Positions 17,015 through 25,047 of a DNA stretch of 64,000 bases are shown here, one piece after another. Source of the stretch: Aureimonas phyllosphaerae (GTDB taxonomy: Bacteria; Pseudomonadota; Alphaproteobacteria; Rhizobiales; Rhizobiaceae); NCBI RefSeq assembly GCF_900113065.1, contig NZ_FOOA01000014.1, forward strand, positions 1 through 64,000, written 5' to 3'. The position numbers and the translations under genes are program-made. How positions within the stretch are numbered: position 1 is the first letter of the stretch; each line of letters begins with the position of its first letter. A model generated the notes under the pieces. That model saw nothing but the letters and a program-made list of their open reading frames with translations, was not told where the DNA came from and searched no databases.

Positions 17015-17533
17015 TTACTTCGCCTTGTCGGACGGCTTCGGGGCCGCCTTATTCGGCGGCTCGGAACCGTTCTTGTGGTCCGGGATCTGACTGGCCTTTT
17101 CGGCAGCCTCGCTCACGCGGCGCTCATGAGCAGCGATCGCCTCATCGGCCGCCGCCTTGGCGGATGTGACGCGGGCCTCGTGCTCGAGGATGGCGTCGTC
17201 GGCAGCCGCGCCGGCGGACGTGACGCGGGTCCCGTGTTCGGAGATAGCCCTGTCGGCAGCCTCGCCAGCTGCGAACGCGCGCGCTTCGTGCTCGGCGACA
17301 GCCCTGTCTGCAGCCTCATTCGCCGCGGAGACGCGCTGGTTAGCAGCGGAGATCGCCGCCTCGACGTCGGAGTGCTCGTCACGCGAAAAACCGCCGACGG
17401 CTTCCACCAGACCGTTTGCCTTCAAGTCGGCGTAGCGCTGCCGCGTCACCTCGAAGGGCTCGCTGAGTTCGTCCTTCAGCGCATCGCCGTTGTCGAACGG
17501 GCGAAGAGCCTTCACGGTCACCTTGTCGGTCAT
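17015..17533 (-). CDS. Repetitive helical capsid-region protein
   Basis: 172 residues, start at 17533 (MTDKVTVKALRPF). Residues 1-60 are a small domain also found at the start of phage head-fibre and decoration-like proteins. Residues 67-138 are four 18-residue repeats (pattern RVxxAxxAADxAIxEHEA) that would form a long helix or coiled coil. The C-terminus is Lys/Pro-rich. It lies between capsid and connector genes, where head decoration or connector accessory proteins are encoded. The role is uncertain. Confidence 0.55.
   Translation of the reverse strand: MTDKVTVKALRPFDNGDALKDELSEPFEVTRQRYADLKANGLVEAVGGFSRDEHSDVEAAISAANQRVSAANEAADRAVAEHEARAFAAGEAADRAISEHGTRVTSAGAAADDAILEHEARVTSAKAAADEAIAAHERRVSEAAEKASQIPDHKNGSEPPNKAAPKPSDKAK
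17120..17335 (-). repeat. Four 54-bp tandem coding repeats
   Basis: In the 172-residue gene, four consecutive 54-base units encode 18-residue helical repeats, each containing AADxAI/V and EHEA/EHGT-like ends. A partial fifth follows. Confidence 0.7.
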
Positions 17534-17556
17534 CTGTTCGTCTCCTGTGGGAAGGT

Positions 17557-17576
17557 GGGCCGCCATGAGGCGGCCC
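17557..17576. terminator. 8-bp perfect hairpin after the capsid gene
   Basis: GGGCCGCC-ATGA-GGCGGCCC is a very stable GC hairpin between the capsid gene stop (17611) and the next start (17533). There is no T-run, so it may be a pause, partial terminator or mRNA-stability element that raises capsid mRNA over downstream genes. Confidence 0.45.
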
Positions 17577-17610
17577 GTGTCGTCTCTGGCGCCCGTTCGC
17601 GCGTCGCCGA

Positions 17611-19035
17611 TCAGGGGGTCGGAGTGACTAGGCCCTGGACGAACGCCTCGGGACGATAGACGGCGAAGGCGAGCCGCTCCTCGGCACGGATCGTCATCAT
17701 GTTCCGCTCGAAGTCGTCGGCATTCTCGGTGGAGAGCAGGACCTCGATCTCGAGACGATCGAAGATCTGCGCCGCCATGTTGAAGGCACCGGTCAGGAAC
17801 CGGTTCTGCGGCATTGCCTGGGTGGCGACCACCGGCAGGTTCCACAGACGCGGCTGCGTGCCGTCCTGCGGGTTCCCGATGATGTAGTTGCCGCCGGCAT
17901 CCTTCGTGAGCTCGATGCTTGCCCAGTCGATCGCGTTCAGGACGAACGCCGACGCCGGGTACTCGGCGATGATCACCTGCAGGATCGCGATGCGCAGACG
18001 ATCGATGGCGGTCATCGAAGCGACGGCCGCCATGCCGGAGGGCACCGCGAAGGGCGTTGCCTGGGGGATCAGGCCGAGAATGTTCTGCCCGGTCCCGTCA
18101 CCGCTCAGAAGCTGCGCTTCCTCCTTGAACTGCAGGCCGTAGGTCGCACGGCCGTCGATGTAGGTGCGCAGCGCCGGCGCGTCGTCCATGATCTGGCGCG
18201 ACGCCTTGAAGATGTGCGCGAGCGTGCGAACGTTCGCGGTCTTCAGGTCGAACGTCAGGTCCGACTTGGGCTTCGTGGCACCTTCGGCCACCATGGCCGC
18301 GTTGTTCACAAAGCCCGTTTCCTGCGGATACTCGATCGACGCGGCGGAGGTTTCGCCCGGCATGACGAGGTCGCGGATCGTCATGGCGCGCTGAGGCGGG
18401 GCGATGATCGTCGCCTGGCGATCGCCCGGCACCAGCGAATTGCCGGGGCTGCGGCCGGTGCCGACGGTGCCGTTGCCGCTGGTGATGTCCTTCCGGCTCA
18501 TCTGGACGCGGAGCGACTTGCGGGACGAGCTGGTCATGCCGCCGGTCTTGAACGCCTCGTCATCGATGACGAGCTGTCCGAGCGACTTGCGCTCGACGTC
18601 GCCATCACCGGGCTCGCGGGCGCCCTTCTGCTCGAGCTCGGCGACGCGGCTCTTCATCTCGTTCATGCCCGAGAGAGCCTCGTCGATCTGCTCCTTCATA
18701 CTGGTCGAGAGCTGCTCGCCCTTCTCCAGCTTGCCCTTCACGTCCTCGGCGAACTCGCGGACCTTGTCGGTGACGAGGCCGAGCTTCTGGCTGATGGAAG
18801 CAAGATCGCCCTCGCCGCCCGTGCCGCCAGCGGCGTTCTTGCGGCCACGCTCGAACGCGAGCGGATCGGAAACGGCGCCGAGCGCGAAGACGCTGGCCAT
18901 GAGGACGTCCGAGACGCCAGCGGGATGGGTCAGCGCCGGCAGGAAGGACGCGGCAGCGGCAGGGTCGACGTTCGTAAGGCCGAGCGCGACCAGCGCGATC
19001 GCCATCATGGCGAGCGCGGGGAAAAGGTTTCGCAT
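17611..19035 (-). CDS. HK97-fold major capsid protein with signal-like N-terminus
   Basis: 474 residues. Residues ~1-60 are strongly hydrophobic (MRNLFPALAMMAIALVALGL...) and resemble a signal peptide. Residues ~75-140 form the coiled-coil delta domain (SISQKLGLVTDKVREFAEDV). The HK97 fold follows: a QATIIAPPQRAMTIRDLVMPG E-loop region and SIEYPQETGFVNNAAMVAEGATKP, through FAVYRPEAFVQG at the end. The start is supported by GGAG 8 bases upstream. The delta domain and hydrophobic leader are presumably removed by the adjacent protease. Confidence 0.9.
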   Translation of the reverse strand: MRNLFPALAMMAIALVALGLTNVDPAAAASFLPALTHPAGVSDVLMASVFALGAVSDPLAFERGRKNAAGGTGGEGDLASISQKLGLVTDKVREFAEDVKGKLEKGEQLSTSMKEQIDEALSGMNEMKSRVAELEQKGAREPGDGDVERKSLGQLVIDDEAFKTGGMTSSSRKSLRVQMSRKDITSGNGTVGTGRSPGNSLVPGDRQATIIAPPQRAMTIRDLVMPGETSAASIEYPQETGFVNNAAMVAEGATKPKSDLTFDLKTANVRTLAHIFKASRQIMDDAPALRTYIDGRATYGLQFKEEAQLLSGDGTGQNILGLIPQATPFAVPSGMAAVASMTAIDRLRIAILQVIIAEYPASAFVLNAIDWASIELTKDAGGNYIIGNPQDGTQPRLWNLPVVATQAMPQNRFLTGAFNMAAQIFDRLEIEVLLSTENADDFERNMMTIRAEERLAFAVYRPEAFVQGLVTPTP

Positions 19036-19048
19036 GGAAATGCTCCGG

Positions 19049-19756
19049 TTAAAGACTGGGGAGGGAGAAGCCGTCGAGCATGGTGTTCAAGCGCTCGATC
19101 TCGGCCTTCTGTTCGCCGGCGCCCTCGGACTCGCTCCGGAGCAGGTGTGGCAGTCCACGGTTGGCGACCACCGCGGCCTGCGTCTTCGAAAAGCCTGCCT
19201 CGCGCAGGAGCCGCTCGAATTCTGAAATGGAAGGAAGCTGGCCGTGAGCGAGCTTCATCTTGATGGCGTCGACACGCGCCTCGTCGTTCGCGGGGAACGT
19301 GACGAGCGAGATCTCGACGAGGTCGAGCTTCGTCAGCGTGCGGATGCGCGTCACCTCATCGTAGGTCGAACCGCGCACCCAGTAGCCGATCGACAAGCCG
19401 GTGACGGCGCCGGCGCTGAGGAGCGCATGGGCTTCGGAGGCCAGCGCGATCTTTTCCACCAGGAGCCGGCCCTCACCGCGCAGCCCACGTTCGTCCTCGA
19501 CGAGTTCATCCCAGACGCCGATCGGCTGGCCGGAGCGGTGCTGCCAAAGGACGGGCACCGGCCGGCCCTTTGCCTTGATCTCAGCCAGGCTCTCAGCGAA
19601 GGCGCCGGGGGCGACGATCTCACCGTAGCTGTCCTCGACGCCGAAGACCGAACCGTAGCCCGAGAACTTTCCGTCTTCGCCGACAGCCTTCACCGACAGG
19701 TCGAAGTCGCGGACCTTCATCGCGCCCTGCTTCGTAGCGCCCTGCTTCGTCTTCAT
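19049..19756 (-). CDS. HK97-type prohead protease
   Basis: 235 residues. It matches the gp4 family: FSGYGSVFGVEDSYGEIVAPGAF, then LWQHRSGQPIG with catalytic His73, and AGAVTGLSIGY with catalytic Ser122. It removes the capsid delta domain during prohead maturation. It sits between portal and capsid and overlaps the portal stop by 4 bases. The C-terminal ~70 residues (ISEFERLLREAGFSKTQAAVVANRG) are the helical extension seen in several relatives. Confidence 0.9.
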   Translation of the reverse strand: MKTKQGATKQGAMKVRDFDLSVKAVGEDGKFSGYGSVFGVEDSYGEIVAPGAFAESLAEIKAKGRPVPVLWQHRSGQPIGVWDELVEDERGLRGEGRLLVEKIALASEAHALLSAGAVTGLSIGYWVRGSTYDEVTRIRTLTKLDLVEISLVTFPANDEARVDAIKMKLAHGQLPSISEFERLLREAGFSKTQAAVVANRGLPHLLRSESEGAGEQKAEIERLNTMLDGFSLPSL

Positions 19757-21084
19757 GGATCGTTCTCCGGGGGCTGGTCGCCCTTGTGTCCGGCGAGTGC
19801 GCCTTTGACCGCTTCCGCGAGGACGTCACCGATGCCGAGCCAGTTGAGGAAGGCCGAGCGCGCCTGCTGGTCGCCGCCGGCCATATTCGCCCCCAGCTGA
19901 TCCAGCGGGACGAGGTTGGATTGCACCGTGAGGACGTCGCCTCCCGGCAGCGGCGGAAGGTTTTCCTTCTGCCGGATCTCGTTGCGCGTCCGGATGCCGT
20001 TCTGCGCCATGACATTCCAGATCGCGGCGCGGCCCGCGCTGTCGGCGCGCATCAGACCGTCCAGGATGAACTCGGCATAGAGATCGGCGCGGTCGACCGG
20101 TCCCAACAGCTGCTTCTTGACCGCCTGCTCGATGCGCGAGAGGTACGGACGCAGCGAGAAGGTCAGGAACCCGATCATCTGCTGTTCAATGCCAGTGCCC
20201 CAGCTCGACGTCTTCTCGGTGTGCCCGATCATGAAGGGCGGTATGCGGAACCACCTGCAAAGCTCCTCGACCGCGAATGAGCGGCACTGGAGGAGCTGAA
20301 GATCCTCGGGCGGCATGCCCTTGGTCTCCTTCCAGTCCATCCCCTGCTCGAGGATGCCCGCCTTCGCAGTCGCGTTCGGCCCAGTGATGGGGTCGATGAA
20401 CGTCTCGCGGAGGTCCTTCTTCTGCTCCTTCGTGGGCTTGCCCGGCACGACGAGGAAGCCGCCCGGTCGCGCGCCGTTGCGCATCGCCGCCGAGGCGGCG
20501 TCGTCTGTATCGATCGCCAACGCCAGCGTGCGCCGGGCGTATCCGATCGGCGACAGACCGACGTCTCCTCCAATGCCGAAGCCCCGCACGTGGAACATGC
20601 GGGCTTCGGGCACCGTCCGGCGCTTCGTCTTGTCGACGACGGTGTAGACACGCTCGCCGGCTTCGTTTCGCTCGACCTTCACCTTGTCCGGGACGAGGAA
20701 GTTGAGGGCGACGATCTGGCCCACACCGTTTCGCTTGATCTCGGCGTAGGCATTGCCCCAGAGGCAGAGCGAGGCGACGATGGATTCCCAGAACTCCGCC
20801 GCTGTCATGTCGGCGTTCGGACTGTCGTGCAGAATCGCATAGAGCGGGTGCGTCGCATCGACGTCCCGCCCGCCCTTCTTGTCCTTCCGATAGAGCAGCA
20901 GCGGCAGCGTGCCGATCGTCTCGGACAGCAGTCGAGCGCAAGCCCAGACCGTGCCGAGCTGGAGCGCCGAATCGATGGTCACCGGGCGCTGACCCTCGCG
21001 CGGGCCATCCAACGGCGCACCTTCGCTGCGGCGGACCGGGCGCCAGAAGCTCCCGAACCACTCGCTCAGCCGAAATGTCGCCAT
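19753..21084 (-). CDS. Portal protein (HK97 gp3 type)
   Basis: 443 residues from the ATG at 21084 (MATFRLSEWFGSF); an apparent longer frame upstream is terminase in another frame. Portal landmarks are SALQLGTVWACARLLSETIGTLPLLLY, WESIVASLCLWGNAYAEIKRN, GLSPIGYARRTLALAID, CRWFRIPPFMIGHTEKTSSWG and NEIRQKENLPPLPGGD. It forms the dodecameric DNA gate. The ATG overlaps the terminase stop (ATGA). Confidence 0.92.
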   Translation of the reverse strand: MATFRLSEWFGSFWRPVRRSEGAPLDGPREGQRPVTIDSALQLGTVWACARLLSETIGTLPLLLYRKDKKGGRDVDATHPLYAILHDSPNADMTAAEFWESIVASLCLWGNAYAEIKRNGVGQIVALNFLVPDKVKVERNEAGERVYTVVDKTKRRTVPEARMFHVRGFGIGGDVGLSPIGYARRTLALAIDTDDAASAAMRNGARPGGFLVVPGKPTKEQKKDLRETFIDPITGPNATAKAGILEQGMDWKETKGMPPEDLQLLQCRSFAVEELCRWFRIPPFMIGHTEKTSSWGTGIEQQMIGFLTFSLRPYLSRIEQAVKKQLLGPVDRADLYAEFILDGLMRADSAGRAAIWNVMAQNGIRTRNEIRQKENLPPLPGGDVLTVQSNLVPLDQLGANMAGGDQQARSAFLNWLGIGDVLAEAVKGALAGHKGDQPPENDP

Positions 21085-22910
21085 CAAGCCACCACCGCGT
21101 TCCTGATCAGATCGTCGAAGTCGATCGACCCTCCACCCATTTCGTTCAGAGCCGCTCCGACCCCCATGGCGACAGTCACCATGCCGTCGATGCGGCCCCG
21201 TGAGCGCTTCTTGTCGAAGGCCCGGTTCTTCATGCCGTCCGAGATGACGTGCGCGTTGGCGGCGCACGAGTAGGTCACCGGCGAGCGATCGATCACGATC
21301 GACTTCTTCAGGATGCGGTCCTCGAGCCGCTCGATCGAGCGCGGCATCGACAACGCCTTGTCCTCGAAAATGACGCGCGTCCCCTGCCCATGTGCGACCA
21401 GCTTCAGACCGGCGCCCTGAGGCTCATCCGGTCCTTTGAAGCGCCAGGTCTCGAAGCCGATGTGCTCACAGGCGGCCTCGAAATCCGCCATCCCGGCAGA
21501 ATCGAAGGCCATGAACTCGACGTCATGTTCGGCGCAGATGCGCGCGACCTCGGCGGCGACGAACGTCTTGTCGATCACCGCACCGTCGACGGCCGTCAGG
21601 TACTTCTGCTCGACCCACAGATCGTAGGGCGCCTGATCCTTCCGCACCCGGTCAGCCAAGCCGTCCTTCGTCGTCCAGTACCAGGTCTTCACGTAGAGCC
21701 GGCCGTCCGGTCCCAGCCAGACGGCCGTGAGCGCGGTCAGGTCATTCTTCTGCGACAGGTCGAGCGAGAGCCAGCACTTGCAGCCCTTCAACGTCTCCGG
21801 GTCGACCTCGCCCTGGACCGCGTTCCACGCCTCCTCGGCGATCCAAAACTCGGACGCACCGATCGGGATGCCGAAATAGAGGCGCTTCACGAAGAGCGCC
21901 GTCGAGAGCATCTGCCGGGCCGTGTTGACCTGACCGCGGATATTCTCGATCGGGAACGTGATGCCCAGCGCTGGCAGCGCCTTCTGCCAGCACGCTTCGT
22001 TGTCGAAGACCGTCTCGCGGTCGGCCTTGTCGACGCGGGCGATGAAGGAGAACGCCTCGTCGTCGCGGATCTCGCCGCGGGCCACTTTCTGGTAGAGCTC
22101 GCTGTAGTCGGTGCCGACGAACTGGGTGGACGCCGGCGTGTTCGTGCCGAGCATCATCAGCGCGTCGCCCGGCATCTTCGCGATGGCCGCGCGCCAGATC
22201 TCCAGGCTCGTGTTCGACTTGAACTCATGGATTTCGTCGGCGCAGACCAGCGTCGGCTTCGGGCCCGACGGCGCGTCGCCGTTCGCCAGTGCCTGGAACA
22301 GCGAGCCCGTCTCCGGGTGCTCAATCTTCCAGGCGTTATCGCCCTCGCCGCGGATGATGACGTCGCCGTTGGCTTCCAGCGTGTCGCCGTCGTCGACTTC
22401 CTCGCCCTCCTCAACCGGGATCGGAGCGCGGCACATGGCAGCCGCATCCTTGAAGAGGACGTTGGCCGTGTTCCGGTCCTGCCCGATGGCGAAGATCTTC
22501 GCCCGCGGCACGCCGTACCAGCCCATCATGTAGAGGCCGACGCCTGCCATCAGCGGCGACTTCGCCTGCCCCTTGCCGGTCTCCATCCAGGCTGAGCGCC
22601 AACGCATGCGGTCCGACGCGGTGCGCCAGCCGAAGAGCGAGCCTATCGCGAAGGTGTGCCAAGGCAGCGGGTGAAAGGGCTTGCCGGCCTTCGCGCCCTC
22701 GGTGATGGAGAGCACAGCCGGAAAGAACGCCAGCGCTCGCGCCGCTTTCTCCGGTCGCCAGTGCAGGCCGCGCGCGGCGCCGTCGCGGATGTCTCGGAGG
22801 TGTCGCTCGGCTGCTAGTCGGACGAGTTCGCCGGCGACGATCTCTCCATCGACGACATCCTGCGCCCAAGCCGACGTCGGGTCATTGGGCCACCGGCTTG
22901 AGGAAGGCAT
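21084..22910 (-). CDS. terL: Terminase large subunit
   Basis: 608 residues. The N-terminal ATPase has a deviant Walker A (METGKGQAKSPLMAG, residues ~109-123) and Walker B VCADEIHEF (~220). The C-terminal RNase-H-like nuclease has WLSLDLSQKNDLTAL (~380) and MAFDSAGMADFE (~470) supplying acidic residues. This is the Terminase_1 (YmfN/HK97 gp2-like) family. It overlaps the small subunit stop by 29 bases and the portal start by one TGA/ATG. Confidence 0.93.
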   Translation of the reverse strand: MPSSSRWPNDPTSAWAQDVVDGEIVAGELVRLAAERHLRDIRDGAARGLHWRPEKAARALAFFPAVLSITEGAKAGKPFHPLPWHTFAIGSLFGWRTASDRMRWRSAWMETGKGQAKSPLMAGVGLYMMGWYGVPRAKIFAIGQDRNTANVLFKDAAAMCRAPIPVEEGEEVDDGDTLEANGDVIIRGEGDNAWKIEHPETGSLFQALANGDAPSGPKPTLVCADEIHEFKSNTSLEIWRAAIAKMPGDALMMLGTNTPASTQFVGTDYSELYQKVARGEIRDDEAFSFIARVDKADRETVFDNEACWQKALPALGITFPIENIRGQVNTARQMLSTALFVKRLYFGIPIGASEFWIAEEAWNAVQGEVDPETLKGCKCWLSLDLSQKNDLTALTAVWLGPDGRLYVKTWYWTTKDGLADRVRKDQAPYDLWVEQKYLTAVDGAVIDKTFVAAEVARICAEHDVEFMAFDSAGMADFEAACEHIGFETWRFKGPDEPQGAGLKLVAHGQGTRVIFEDKALSMPRSIERLEDRILKKSIVIDRSPVTYSCAANAHVISDGMKNRAFDKKRSRGRIDGMVTVAMGVGAALNEMGGGSIDFDDLIRNAVVA

Positions 22911-23313
22911 CGCGCGCCCGTTCGACCTTCTTGTGCTTCACGACCTTCGTCGTCTTGCCGCGGCGCGTCGGCGGAATGCCAAGCTCGACCTCGAGGATGC
23001 GGATCTCTTCGCCGGCCTGCCGCATCACCGTCCAGCACGGATGGATCTGGGGAACGCCAGTGCGCTTCGCCTTCACGATCGGGCCGTCCTCGGCGACCTG
23101 GCGCGACGCGCGCTCGAACTGGACGCGGTAGAGGACGAGGCGCTCGATCATGTGACCGTTCGCCATCGAGAGCGTGCCCATGTCCTGCAACTCTCGCAGC
23201 ACCTTGCCCCACTGCTCGCTTGCCAGGGCGATATCGAGGACGTCGACGTAGAGTTGCTGCCAGTCCGGCTCGGGCGGCACGCCCTCACCGCCGGCGATCG
23301 GCGTGAAGTTCAT
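22882..23313 (-). CDS. terS: Terminase small subunit (P27 family)
   Basis: 143 residues. P27-family features include PEPDWQQLYVDVLDIALASEQWGKVLRELQDMGTLS, ERLVLYRVQFERASRQVAEDG, and HPCWTVMRQAGEEIRILEVELGIPPTRRGK, with a basic C-terminus. It recognises the packaging site and recruits the large subunit. A non-coding stretch with two GC hairpins lies directly upstream and is the natural place for the cohesive-end site. Confidence 0.88.
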   Translation of the reverse strand: MNFTPIAGGEGVPPEPDWQQLYVDVLDIALASEQWGKVLRELQDMGTLSMANGHMIERLVLYRVQFERASRQVAEDGPIVKAKRTGVPQIHPCWTVMRQAGEEIRILEVELGIPPTRRGKTTKVVKHKKVERARDAFLKPVAQ

Positions 23314-23317
23314 GGGT

Positions 23318-23439
23318 CATCCCCTACGGGGATGGCGAAACCCCCCTTCCAAAAATCTTGCTCAGTGCGAAGGAAGCTGCCCCACGGGTCTAGCCCCCCA
23401 AGGCCCCAGAGATCCGACCCACCCCTCCCCCTGCGGGGG
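23318..23439. other. Candidate cos region (non-coding, two hairpins)
   Basis: Between the small terminase start and the gene ending at 23440 there is a gene-free stretch. CATCCCC-TAC-GGGGATG (23318-23334) and CCCCC-TGC-GGGGG (23427-23439) form perfect hairpins on either side of a C-rich strand. In HK97-like phages cos lies between the HNH gene and terS, exactly this position. The nick positions cannot be read from sequence alone. Confidence 0.4.
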
Positions 23440-23697
23440 TCAGGCGGCCTCGTCGGGCGTCGGCCCGACCTCGAGCATTACGGGCGGATGGCCCGTGCCC
23501 AGGATCCTCAGGTGGACCGAGGCTCCCGCGTTAAGGCGCGCCAGCTCGGCCGGCGTCGGCTCCCAAGCGGTGATCATCGCGGGCGTCTCGGGCCCGTTGA
23601 CGGCACAGTCGATCGTCACGTCACGGATCGACAGGCCGAGGTAGCCTTGGCTCCGCCCGATGCAGCGCGTCTCGCCTTCGATGCGCTTCGAGATCAT
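23440..23697 (-). CDS. Small hypothetical protein in packaging module
   Basis: 85 residues (MISKRIEGETRCIGRSQGYLGLSIRDVTI...), beta-rich, with PVMLEVGPTPDEAA at the end. Its ATG overlaps the HNH stop (ATGA). The start upstream in the same frame is a shadow of the HNH gene. No family was recognised. The location suggests a packaging or head accessory role. Confidence 0.5.
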   Translation of the reverse strand: MISKRIEGETRCIGRSQGYLGLSIRDVTIDCAVNGPETPAMITAWEPTPAELARLNAGASVHLRILGTGHPPVMLEVGPTPDEAA

Positions 23698-24026
23698 GTC
23701 GGGGCTCCGCGGCGCCATGGATGGTTCGGATCGAGCGGGCGTCCGTCCACGTCGCTGCCGGCGCGATAGCCTCGACGCTCCTCCGCCTGCTTGTCCTGGT
23801 CGTGGTGCGGCTTGCACAGCGGCTGCCAATTCCCGCGATCCCAGAACAGCTTCTGATCGCCCTTGTGGGGCTCGATGTGATCGACCACTGTCGCAGGCTC
23901 GACGACACCACGTTCGTGGCATCGGCAGCAAAGTGGGTGCTCGACCAGGAAGAGTGCTCGTGCCTTCTGCCAGCGCGAGCCATAGCCACGCTCGGCGGAC
24001 GAGCCGCGGCGGTCCCGTACCGTCAT
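23694..24026 (-). CDS. HNH endonuclease
   Basis: 110 residues. HNH core: CCRC (residues 33-36) with C71 and H74/H75 for zinc, VVDHIEPHKGD (D49, H50, H54) and the Asn in GNWQPLCKPHHDQD (N66). HNH proteins next to terminases (HK97 gp74 type) assist cos cleavage in packaging. It overlaps the genes on both sides by 4 bases in the packaging operon. Confidence 0.9.
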   Translation of the reverse strand: MTVRDRRGSSAERGYGSRWQKARALFLVEHPLCCRCHERGVVEPATVVDHIEPHKGDQKLFWDRGNWQPLCKPHHDQDKQAEERRGYRAGSDVDGRPLDPNHPWRRGAPT

Positions 24027-24322
24027 TCCGCGCTCGGCCTCAACCCGATCCGCTCGACGCGCAGAACCATGTCCGCGTCGAGCAGCACGACCGACGCGCG
24101 GTAGAAGCCGCGGTCGTCGAGACGCTTGCGCAGCGCGAGCTGCATACGGATCTCGTCCACTCGCCTCAGGCTACTACCCATCGTCAGGGTCAGGATGTCG
24201 CCGTCAGCGACCTCGATGCGCGCTAAGAGGGCCGCAGCTGCGAGTGAGGCAGCGCGTTCGGAGATGATGCGACGCACACGCGCCAAGGGCGTCTCGATGC
24301 GTCGACGCCACGAGGGTCTCAT
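24023..24322 (-). CDS. Hypothetical Arg-rich phage protein
   Basis: 99 residues starting at 24322 (MRPSWRRRIETPLARV), supported by GGAG 7 bases upstream. Alternating helices (LARVRRIISERAASLAAAALLARIEV) and a beta-rich C-terminus (YRASVVLLDADMVLRVERIGL) are predicted. It is the first gene of the packaging operon and overlaps the HNH gene by 4 bases. No domain was recognised. Confidence 0.5.
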   Translation of the reverse strand: MRPSWRRRIETPLARVRRIISERAASLAAAALLARIEVADGDILTLTMGSSLRRVDEIRMQLALRKRLDDRGFYRASVVLLDADMVLRVERIGLRPSAE

Positions 24323-24852
24323 GCTGCGCTCCATCAATGCCGGCTGTCCCTCCGCCCGCGTGTCCCCGTGCCTCCTTGGACCGCGAGGGCAAGGACTGAC
24401 CGCTCTCCCGAGCTTCCGGCGCGTCCCCTGCCACCACGCCGGCGTTGCAGGGCCGATTGTCGCGCTTCTACCCGCCTGTAGGCGCGGCGTGCGCGCCGGC
24501 TCCTCGCGTTCGCCACCCAGGAGGAACCGGAAAGTGCCTGGGGAACTAGCCCGGCGGAACCGGGCGGGGGAAACTGAAATGCGCGTCGCGCGTTGACGCC
24601 TCATATCCGGTCGCATGTTGGGAGAGGCAGAACCGTGCCGGGTTCGCCTCTCCCGCTGCAACATGCACCGGCCGGGCGTCTCGCCGCGGGACCATCCCTG
24701 CGGCAAGCTCGAAGGCGACGCGTCGGCGCGCCGCAAACCATCAAACGGATACGAAAAAGGCCGAAGGCGCGTTCTCGACGCAGCTTCCGACCGTGGACAA
24801 TCTATGCCCTTAGCGACCCCCGATGTCAACTCGGCATCTGCGCGAGGCGATT
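24323..24852. other. 530-bp non-coding block with a large stem-loop
   Basis: No convincing gene in either strand. It separates the late packaging genes from the leftward early genes, so the late promoter and the end of the early transcript should lie here. A short GCC-TTC-GGC hairpin followed by TTTTT on the minus strand (about 24752-24770) is a weak terminator candidate after the 64-residue gene. The main feature is the stem-loop at 24613-24666. Confidence 0.5.
24613..24666. repeat. 54-nt extended stem-loop
   Basis: Arms GCATGTTG/CAACATGC (8 bp), GGAGAGGC/GCCTCTCC (8 bp) and GAACC/GGTTC (5 bp) nest in order, leaving a 6-base apical loop, one unpaired A and a 5-base bulge. Twenty-one pairs in 54 bases is far more structure than chance. 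It could be an RNA element, part of a packaging site or a protein-binding site. Confidence 0.65.
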
Positions 24853-25047
24853 CTAGCCAGTTCGCGCTTCTTTTCGATCGCTCGTCCGCAGTTTCCCCGC
24901 CTCTTTCCGGAGGGCCGCAACGATCTCGGACCGCTCTTCGAAGAACGCCTCAGGATCATGTCGCGAGACGCTCAGGCGATCGACCCGGCGCGCCAGGTCG
25001 TCGAGGGTGTCGGCTTGACGGCGAAAGGGAGCGGTCGGTTCAGCCAT
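24853..25047 (-). CDS. Small charged helical protein
   Basis: 64 residues (MAEPTAPFRRQADTLDDLARRVDRLSVSRHD...), predicted helical with many Arg/Glu. The ATG overlaps the previous stop by 8 bases. It is the last gene of the leftward early operon before the non-coding block. No family was recognised. Confidence 0.5.
   Translation of the reverse strand: MAEPTAPFRRQADTLDDLARRVDRLSVSRHDPEAFFEERSEIVAALRKEAGKLRTSDRKEARTG

Noticed and set aside
24023-24829. Longer 268-residue version of the gene at 24023-24322
   Set aside because: The upstream part is Arg/Ser-rich low complexity across the structured non-coding block; the start at 24322 has a good ribosome site.
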